From the NCBI RefSeq assembly GCF_000377405.1, contig NZ_KB905021.1:86038-150037 (forward strand): a stretch of DNA of 64,000 bases. Reading direction: 5' to 3'. The notes beneath the pieces are model-generated. The model was not told where the DNA came from. It saw only the letters and a list, made by a program, of their open reading frames with translations, and did not search any database. Position 1 is the first letter of the stretch; every line of letters begins with the position of its first letter. The stretch comes from Thioalkalivibrio sp. ALE31. Its GTDB lineage: Bacteria; Pseudomonadota; Gammaproteobacteria; Ectothiorhodospirales; Ectothiorhodospiraceae. Below are positions 58,297 through 64,000 of this stretch, piece by piece. A program made the translations under genes and the position numbers.

Positions 58297-58944
58297 TCAG
58301 TTGGCTGTCCCGGTGGCCTCCGCATGGGTTCGCAGGCCCTCCACCAGTTCGGCGGCGGGTGTCCCGTGCGGGTAGATCTGCAGCAAGTCGCCTTCCGGGC
58401 CGACCAGGTAGGTGGACGAGCTGTGATCGACCACGTAGCCCATGGCCGAGTCGATCTCGGTGCGTTCGTAGAATACGCCGTAGCGTTCCGTGATCGGCTG
58501 CAGCTCTTCGTGGGACCCGGTCGCCGCCTGGATGGCCGGGTGGAAGTGCCCCACATAGGTCTCCAGGCGCTCGCGGTCATCACGTTCCGGGTCGACGCTT
58601 ACCAGTACCGCCGCGACCTCGCCCTCCAGCTCGGGCGGCAGGCGGTCCAGCGCGGCGCTGATCCAGCCCAGGCTGGTCGGGCAGGCATCCGGGCAGGCGG
58701 TGTAGCCGAAGTAGACCCAGACGTATCGCCCTTCCAGGTCCGCCAGCCGGAACCGCTCGCCCGTGGTGGAAACGGGCAGTTCGATCGGCCCGCCGGATAC
58801 CGCATCGGCCACCGGCAGGCGTTCGTGGTCGGCCCCCTGGGACACGGGGGGTGGTGCCGGGCGGAGCATCACGAAGACGAGCAGGGCGCCGGCCGCCAGC
58901 ACGGCCAGTACCCAGAGCAGGCTGCTCAGCGGGATACGCTGCAT
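58297..58944 (-). CDS. SCO1/SenC-type copper chaperone
   Basis: A 215-residue membrane-anchored thioredoxin-fold protein of the SCO family, which helps metallate the CuA centre of cytochrome c oxidase and may reduce disulfides in the periplasm. It has one N-terminal membrane segment (about 8-27), the copper-binding Cys84 and Cys88 in YTACPDACPTS, and His174 in VVDHSSSTYL, all three expected ligands. It lies 11 bp downstream of the small membrane protein gene and forms an operon with it and polA. Confidence 0.92.
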   Translation of the reverse strand: MQRIPLSSLLWVLAVLAAGALLVFVMLRPAPPPVSQGADHERLPVADAVSGGPIELPVSTTGERFRLADLEGRYVWVYFGYTACPDACPTSLGWISAALDRLPPELEGEVAAVLVSVDPERDDRERLETYVGHFHPAIQAATGSHEELQPITERYGVFYERTEIDSAMGYVVDHSSSTYLVGPEGDLLQIYPHGTPAAELVEGLRTHAEATGTAN

Positions 58945-58955
58945 GTCGGTTTTCC

Positions 58956-59474
58956 TCAGGGGTTGTCGCTGTGGCTGCGGCGGGTGACAAAACGAAACTG
59001 GACCCGGGCCGCATCCGCATCGCCCGCGGGCATCACGGTGGCGGCCCAGGTCATGGCCTCGGTGGTGCAGATGGGCAGCGTCGTCTCGCCGACATAGCGC
59101 CCGCCGCCTGTGTGTTCCAGCCGCGGGCGCTGGAAGCCCATGTACATCTCCACCCCGGCCAGATCCAGTTCCAGGGCCTCGGGTTCGCCGAGGTTGCCCC
59201 GGGCCGCCGGGTCCAGCTCCAGGGTCAGCTCAAGTGGTTGCAGCATCGGCACGGGGCGTGGCGTGATCCCCAGGGTCAGCGTACCGCCCGCCGGATGGTC
59301 GGCGCTGCAGGGCCCTGCGTTCAGGTCGCAGTCCTCCGGCTGGACGATGGTGATCCCGCCGGAACCACCGGTGTCCAGATAGCGTTCGGCCAGCACCCAG
59401 GCGGTCGCCAGCAACAGGACCGCGACCAGCCAGGGGGCGAGCCGGTTGAACCCCTTGGCCAGTGAATCCGACAT
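58956..59474 (-). CDS. Membrane-anchored hypothetical protein, 172 residues
   Basis: I cannot assign a named family with confidence. An N-terminal membrane segment (about 13-31, LAPWLVAVLLLATAWVLAE) is followed by a periplasmic domain with three Cys (two in EDCDLNAGPCSADH and one in LPICTTEAM) and several beta-strand-like stretches. The LDPAARGNLGEPEALELDLAGVEMYMGFQ region resembles the extracytoplasmic domains of FixH-like or copper-related accessory proteins. It starts directly after the polA stop and precedes the SCO1-like gene, so a role in respiratory oxidase assembly is a reasonable inference. Confidence 0.75.
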   Translation of the reverse strand: MSDSLAKGFNRLAPWLVAVLLLATAWVLAERYLDTGGSGGITIVQPEDCDLNAGPCSADHPAGGTLTLGITPRPVPMLQPLELTLELDPAARGNLGEPEALELDLAGVEMYMGFQRPRLEHTGGGRYVGETTLPICTTEAMTWAATVMPAGDADAARVQFRFVTRRSHSDNP

Positions 59475-62177
59475 CTAGTGTGCGTCGTCCCAGTTGGCGC
59501 CGGTGCCGACATCTACCACCAGCTCCACGTCGAGCTCGGCGGCCCCGCTCATGGCCTGGCGCACCAGCGTGGTCAGGTCCTCCACGGCCGCATCGGCCAC
59601 CTCGAACACCAGTTCGTCGTGCACCTGCATGATCATGCGGGCGTCGATATTCGAGTTCGCGAGATCGTTGGCGACGCGCACCATCGCGCGCTTGATGATG
59701 TCGGCGGCGGTACCCTGCATCGGGGCGTTGATGGCGACACGCTCGGACTGCTGGCGTCGCGCCCCGTTGCGGCTGTTGATCTCCGGCAGGTACAGGCGGC
59801 GGCCGAACAGGGTCTCGACATAGCCGTTCTCGCGCCCGGAGGCGCGCGCGCGTTCCATATAGTCGTGCACGCCGGGATAGCGATTGAAGTAGCGGTCGAT
59901 GTACTCGCGCGCCTCGCCCTGCTCGATGCCGAGGTTGCGCGCCAGGCCCCAGGCGGACATGCCGTAGATCAGGCCGAAGTTGATCGCCTTGGCCGCGCGG
60001 CGCTGATCGCCGGAGACCTGCTCCGGGTCCAGCCCGAAGACCTCGGCGGCGGTCGCGCGGTGGATGTCCTGGCCCTCGCCGAAGGCCTTCAGCAGGCCCG
60101 CGTCCTGCGACAGGTGGGCCATGATGCGCAGCTCGATCTGCGAGTAGTCCGCCGCCAGCAGCTGGTGTCCCTCATCCGCGATGAACGCGCGGCGGATGCG
60201 CCGGCCGGCCTCGGTGCGCACCGGGATGTTCTGCAGGTTCGGCTCCGAGGACGACAGCCGCCCGGTGGCTGCCCCCGCCTGGTGGTAGGAGGTGTGCACC
60301 CGTCCGGTCTCCGGGTGGATGCGCCGGGGCAGGGTCTCGGTGTAGGTGCTGCGCAGCTTGGACAGGCCGCGGTGCTCGAGGATCAGGCGCGGCAGGGCGT
60401 AGTCGTCCGCCATCTGCTCCAGCACGTCCTCGGCGGTGGAGGGCTGGCCCTTGGGCGTGCGCCGCAGCACCGGCAGGCCCAGGCGCTCGAACAGGATCTC
60501 CTGGATCTGCTTGGGCGAGCCGAGGTTGAACTCGCCGCCGGCCTCCTCGAAGGCCTCGCGCTCGATGCGCTCCATCTCGGCCAGCAGCTCCTGGCTCTGC
60601 TCGCCGAGCAGATCCGGGTCCACCTTTACGCCCACGCGTTCGATATCCGCCAGCACCGGGACCAGCGGCATCTCGATCTCGCGGTAGACGAACGCGGGGC
60701 CTTCAGCCTCTTGCAGGCGCGGCTGGAACACCGCATCCAGCTGAAGGCAGATGTCGGCATCCTCGCCGGCGTAATCGGTGGCGATGCCGATATCCACCTC
60801 GGCGAACGGGATCTGCTTCGCGCCCTTGCCGGCCACGTCCTCGTAATGCGTGGTCTGGTAGTCCAGGTGGCGCTCGGCCAGGGAGTCGAGGTCGTGGCGG
60901 TTGGCGCCGGCATCCAGGCAGAACGACTCGAGCAGGGTGTCGTCGACGATGCCGCGCAGGGTGATGCCGTGATTACCCAGCACGTTGCGGTCGTACTTCA
61001 GGTGATGCCCCAGCTTGCCGTGGTCCTCGGATTCCAGCCAGGGCTTCAGACGTTCCAGCGTCTCCGCGCGCGGCAGCTGCGGGTCGGCATCCGGCCCGGT
61101 GTGGGCCAGCGGCAGGTAGTAGGCGGTGCCTGGCTCGAAGGCGAAGGACATGCCGACGATCTCGGCGCGCATCGCATCCAGGCTGGTGGTCTCGGTATCG
61201 AAGGCGACCCGCTCGGCCTGGTCCAGACGCTCCAGCAGCTCGGCCAGTTCGACCTCCTCGCGCAACGTGCGGTAGTCGGCCTTCGCCAGCGGCGAGCCCG
61301 GATTGCCGCTAGCGGCCGCGTCCTCGCCGCCCTCCAGCTCCGCGCGCCAGCGGGTAAAGCCATAGCGGCGCACCATCTCCAGCAGGCGCTCGTGGTCCGG
61401 CTCGCGGATGTTGAGGTCGTTGGGGCCGACGTCCAGCTCGACATCGCGCTTGACCGTGATCAGTTCGCGCGAGGTGGGCAGGCGCTCGGCCGCGGCGCGC
61501 AGGTTCTCGCCGATCTTGCCGCCGATGCCGTCGGCCTGTTCCAGAATGGTGTCGAGATCGCCGTACTTCGCGATCCACTTGGCCGCGGTCTTGGGGCCGA
61601 CCTTGTCCACGCCCGGGATGTTGTCGACGCTGTCGCCCATCAGCGCGAGGTAGTCGACGATCTGCTCCGGGGCGACGCCGAATTTCTCCTGCACGCCCTC
61701 GGGGTCCAGCGTGACCCCGCTCATGGTGTTGACCAGCGTGATGCGGTCATTCACCAGCTGCGCGAGATCCTTGTCGCCGGTGGAGATCACCACGTCATGC
61801 CCGGCGCGGGCCGCCTGGTCGGCCAGGGTCGCGATCACGTCGTCGGCCTCCACGCCCTCGACGCACAAAAGCGGCAGGCCCATCGCCCGCACCAGTTCGT
61901 GCAACGGTTCGATCTGGGCGGCCAGCTCGTCCGGCATCGGCGGGCGGGTGGCCTTGTATTCCGGATAGATGTCGTCGCGGAAGGTCTTGCCCTTGGCGTC
62001 GAACACCACCGCCATGTGTTCCGGGCCGTAGTCCGCGCGCAGCTTGCGCAGCATGTTGGCCACACCAATCATCGCCCCGGTCGGGGCGCCATCCGGCGCG
62101 GTCAGCGGCGGCAGCGCATGGAAGGCGCGGAACAGGTACGACGAGCCGTCGACCAGGACAAGAGGCGCTTGCGACAT
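59475..62177 (-). CDS. polA: DNA polymerase I
   Basis: Pol I removes primers and fills gaps. The 900 residues have three domains. The 5' nuclease is at about 1-290, with VLVDGSSYLFRAFHAL, VEGVEADDVIAT and NIPGVDKVGPKTAAKW. The 3'-5' exonuclease is at about 320-500, with the catalytic D-x-E in VAFDTETTSLD, so proofreading is probably intact. The polymerase has LLAADYSQIELRIMAHLSQD and MQVHDELVFEV. The ATG at 62177 is chosen over an upstream in-frame ATG because the family begins M-x-x-x-P-LVLVDGSSYL. The small membrane gene starts directly at its stop. Confidence 0.97.
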   Translation of the reverse strand: MSQAPLVLVDGSSYLFRAFHALPPLTAPDGAPTGAMIGVANMLRKLRADYGPEHMAVVFDAKGKTFRDDIYPEYKATRPPMPDELAAQIEPLHELVRAMGLPLLCVEGVEADDVIATLADQAARAGHDVVISTGDKDLAQLVNDRITLVNTMSGVTLDPEGVQEKFGVAPEQIVDYLALMGDSVDNIPGVDKVGPKTAAKWIAKYGDLDTILEQADGIGGKIGENLRAAAERLPTSRELITVKRDVELDVGPNDLNIREPDHERLLEMVRRYGFTRWRAELEGGEDAAASGNPGSPLAKADYRTLREEVELAELLERLDQAERVAFDTETTSLDAMRAEIVGMSFAFEPGTAYYLPLAHTGPDADPQLPRAETLERLKPWLESEDHGKLGHHLKYDRNVLGNHGITLRGIVDDTLLESFCLDAGANRHDLDSLAERHLDYQTTHYEDVAGKGAKQIPFAEVDIGIATDYAGEDADICLQLDAVFQPRLQEAEGPAFVYREIEMPLVPVLADIERVGVKVDPDLLGEQSQELLAEMERIEREAFEEAGGEFNLGSPKQIQEILFERLGLPVLRRTPKGQPSTAEDVLEQMADDYALPRLILEHRGLSKLRSTYTETLPRRIHPETGRVHTSYHQAGAATGRLSSSEPNLQNIPVRTEAGRRIRRAFIADEGHQLLAADYSQIELRIMAHLSQDAGLLKAFGEGQDIHRATAAEVFGLDPEQVSGDQRRAAKAINFGLIYGMSAWGLARNLGIEQGEAREYIDRYFNRYPGVHDYMERARASGRENGYVETLFGRRLYLPEINSRNGARRQQSERVAINAPMQGTAADIIKRAMVRVANDLANSNIDARMIMQVHDELVFEVADAAVEDLTTLVRQAMSGAAELDVELVVDVGTGANWDDAH

Positions 62178-62296
62178 GAAGGTGGAATCCGGACAGGGAA
62201 CGCGCGCCATTCTACAGGCCCGGCCCGGGCCGCGACCATTTGTGCGCGCCCGGGGGCGCCGGTACGCTGAAGCCTTCACCCTTGGGAACCCGCTGC

Positions 62297-63022
62297 ATGA
62301 ACAACCGCGAACGTGCCGAACACCCGGGCCTGCGCCCGATCGATGACTCCGCCCTGACCCGCGAGAGCTGGAAGATCTTCCAGATCATGGCGGAGTTCGT
62401 GGAGGGCTTCGAACGCCTGGCGCATATCAAGCCCTCGGTGAGCATCTTCGGCTCCGCCCGCTTCCCGCCGGAGCATCGCTACTACCAGCTGGGCGAGGCA
62501 ACCGCGCGGCAGCTCTCGGACGCCGGTTTCGCGGTGGTCAGCGGCGGCGGTCCGGGCATCATGGAGGCGGCCAACAAGGGGGCGTTCGCCGGGCGCTCGC
62601 CGAGCATCGGCCTGAATATCCAGTTGCCGCACGAGCAGAGTGCGAACGATTACCAGGACGTGGGCCTGGGGTTTCGTCACTTCTTTTCGCGCAAGGTGAT
62701 GTTCGTCAAGTACGCCTCGGCCTACGTGGTGCTGCCCGGGGGCTTCGGGACGCTGGACGAACTGGCGGAGATCCTGACCCTGGTGCAGACCGGCAAAACC
62801 CGGCGCATCCCGGTCGTGCTGGTGGGCAGCGAATTCTGGAAGGGCCTGCTCGACTGGTTCCGGGATACGCTCGTGGAGCAGGGCACCATTGACGAGGAAG
62901 ACCTCCAGCTATACTCGCTGGTAGATTCACCGGAAGACGTGGTGGACGTGATCTTCGAGTACTACGAGGCGCGCAGCTTCGAGCCGTCCGCGGAAGAAAA
63001 GAAACGACTGATGGAACTGTGA
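62297..63022 (+). CDS. LOG family protein (TIGR00730-type)
   Basis: A 241-residue Rossmann-fold protein of the LOG family, which includes cytokinin-activating nucleoside 5'-monophosphate phosphoribohydrolases. Signature motifs are GGGPGIMEAANKG (83-95) and PGGFGTLDE (147-155), with Arg132/Lys133 in the FFSRKVMF segment. In bacteria most members probably cleave N-glycosidic bonds of nucleotides; the physiological substrate is unknown here. It is divergent from polA across 119 bp and overlaps the next gene at its stop. Confidence 0.88.
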   Translation: MNNRERAEHPGLRPIDDSALTRESWKIFQIMAEFVEGFERLAHIKPSVSIFGSARFPPEHRYYQLGEATARQLSDAGFAVVSGGGPGIMEAANKGAFAGRSPSIGLNIQLPHEQSANDYQDVGLGFRHFFSRKVMFVKYASAYVVLPGGFGTLDELAEILTLVQTGKTRRIPVVLVGSEFWKGLLDWFRDTLVEQGTIDEEDLQLYSLVDSPEDVVDVIFEYYEARSFEPSAEEKKRLMEL

Positions 63023-63417
63023 TGATGACCTCGATGCGTGCGAGCCTGCCCCTGTCGCTGCTGGCGGCCCTGCTGCTGGTTTCCGGCACGGCGCTGGCGC
63101 AGGAAGACCGCGAGTGGGGGGATGCCCCGCCGCCGCCGGAGCTTGAAGAGGGCGCGGATCCGCCGCCCCCGGTGCTGGATGAACGCGCCCGCGAACAGCG
63201 CTCGCTCGAGGACGCCGACATCATCATCATCGAGCGCGACGGCGAGACCCGGCGCGAATACCGCATGGGTGGCGAGCTGGTGATGGTCGAGGTCACGCCC
63301 GCCGTGGGCCCGACCTACTACCTGATCGACACCACGGGCGACGGCACGCTGGACGGCCGTCGCAACGAGCTCGACCCCAACTTCGTACCCCCGTCCTGGG
63401 TGATTTTCCGATGGTAG
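63022..63417 (+). CDS. DUF2782 exported protein
   Basis: A 131-residue protein with a signal peptide (about 5-25, cut after GTALA) and a Pro/Glu-rich linker. The C-terminal domain contains IIERDGETRREYRMGGELVMVEV and YYLIDTTGDGTLDGRRNELD, typical of DUF2782, ending in VPPSWVIFRW. Members are found near polA in related genomes; function unknown. The start could be GTG 63019 or ATG 63022, 63025 or 63034; ATG 63022 is chosen as it overlaps the LOG-gene stop. Confidence 0.82.
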   Translation: MMTSMRASLPLSLLAALLLVSGTALAQEDREWGDAPPPPELEEGADPPPPVLDERAREQRSLEDADIIIIERDGETRREYRMGGELVMVEVTPAVGPTYYLIDTTGDGTLDGRRNELDPNFVPPSWVIFRW

Positions 63418-64000
63418 AGAACGAATCCGAGACCCGGGCCTGCGCCGATGCGACCGGCCTGGCCCTGACCCATGGCCCGAGCGGCCTCGAACTGGATGGC
63501 CGGCCGGTGCAGTGTCTGCGCCTGGCATCCGCCGTGGCGCCGGCGCTCGAATCCGCGCTCGGCGAGGTACCTGGCGGCTGCGGTCGCGTGATCGGCCGGG
63601 GTGCGGATCCCGATCCTGGTGAGGTCCTGCTGGTGCTGGAGCGCGGTCAGGCGTTGCAGGGCGCGGTTGCGGCCGAGGGGCCCGGCAGTCTGGAGGCCCT
63701 GGGCGAGCGCGCCGCCGACTGGCAGGGGCGTCACACGGCCGGGGCCTTGCCCGTCGGCGAGGGCTACCGGCGCGGGGTGCTGCAGCAGCAGATGCGCGAG
63801 CGCGCCGATGCGATGGCGTCCACGCTGGATGCCGAGTCCCGGGCGATCCTGGACGCCGAGCTGCACCACCAGGGGCTCTACCGTTTCGAGGACCTGCCGC
63901 TGGCGGGAAGCTACTGGCAGTCCGTGCGCATCTACCCGGAAGGTGCCGGTCTTGCCGATCTGGTGATCCCGCCCGCGCCGGTACCGGCCTTCTGGCAGCT
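63411..64000 (+). CDS. Unidentified protein, 3' end outside the window
   Basis: An open frame of at least 196 codons starts at the ATG overlapping the DUF2782 stop (ATGGTAG) and continues without a stop to the end of the window. The GC-rich third codon positions and the operon-like overlap support coding. No signal peptide is seen. The translation is acidic and Leu/Ala-rich, with a run QQQMRERADAMASTLDAESR that looks helical. I recognise no family, so no function is offered. Confidence 0.7.
   Translation, partial: MVENESETRACADATGLALTHGPSGLELDGRPVQCLRLASAVAPALESALGEVPGGCGRVIGRGADPDPGEVLLVLERGQALQGAVAAEGPGSLEALGERAADWQGRHTAGALPVGEGYRRGVLQQQMRERADAMASTLDAESRAILDAELHHQGLYRFEDLPLAGSYWQSVRIYPEGAGLADLVIPPAPVPAFWQ

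Noticed and set aside
59478-62270. 930-codon open frame on the plus strand across polA
   Set aside because: Antisense to polA, which has all three domains and catalytic motifs intact.

Overview
This 64 kb window is high-GC chromosomal DNA from a gammaproteobacterium. The gene order carA-carB-greA, rlmE-ftsH-folP-glmM, tpiA-secG-tRNA-Leu, nuoA-N, tRNA-fMet-rimP-nusA-infB-rbfA-truB-rpsO-pnp is standard for that class. Together with the GC richness, acidic protein tails, a CsoS1D-like carboxysome shell protein and several periplasmic thiol proteins, it points to a chemolithoautotrophic Ectothiorhodospiraceae-type bacterium such as Thioalkalivibrio. That assignment is an inference from recognised families; no database was searched.

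Layout. 1-726 is gene-free and carries three strong hairpins in front of carA. 727-5618 holds carA, carB and greA. 5637-6631 holds divergent yhbY (minus) and rlmE (plus). 6674-10950 is ftsH, an intrinsic terminator, folP and glmM. 11028-12381 is tpiA, secG and tRNA-Leu(GAG). 12468-27738 is a complete 14-gene complex I operon (nuoA to nuoN, nuoC and nuoD unfused) plus a DUF2818 membrane gene. 27756-36981 is the initiator tRNA, two successive terminators, and the rimP-nusA-infB-rbfA-truB-rpsO-pnp translation/RNA-processing cluster.

From about 37 kb the window becomes accessory. It holds a phospholipid-type methyltransferase; a circularly permuted ATP-grasp / alpha-E / Anbu (proteasome-like) group; a tandem pair of exported histidine phosphatases; and genes for a host-attachment family protein, a DUF21 membrane protein, a GNAT acetyltransferase, a YajD HNH protein, a lipoprotein alpha/beta hydrolase and a Gcr-family membrane protein. 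Next come a tandem-BMC shell protein abutting a Nudix hydrolase, two paralogous exported TlpA-thioredoxin fusions flanking a rhodanese, MltF, and an AurF-like diiron protein. A 288-bp MITE-like element with 33-bp perfect terminal inverted repeats ends 4 bp before a DUF1820 start codon. Then come tRNA-Ser(GGA), engB, a structured engB/polA-side intergenic region that may encode a small RNA, a SCO1-like copper protein, a small membrane protein, polA, a LOG-family gene, a DUF2782 gene and an unidentified gene cut by the window end.

The items most worth following up are the candidate small RNA at about 58083-58212, the orphan CsoS1D-like/Nudix pair, the TlpA-fusion/rhodanese cluster and the MITE.
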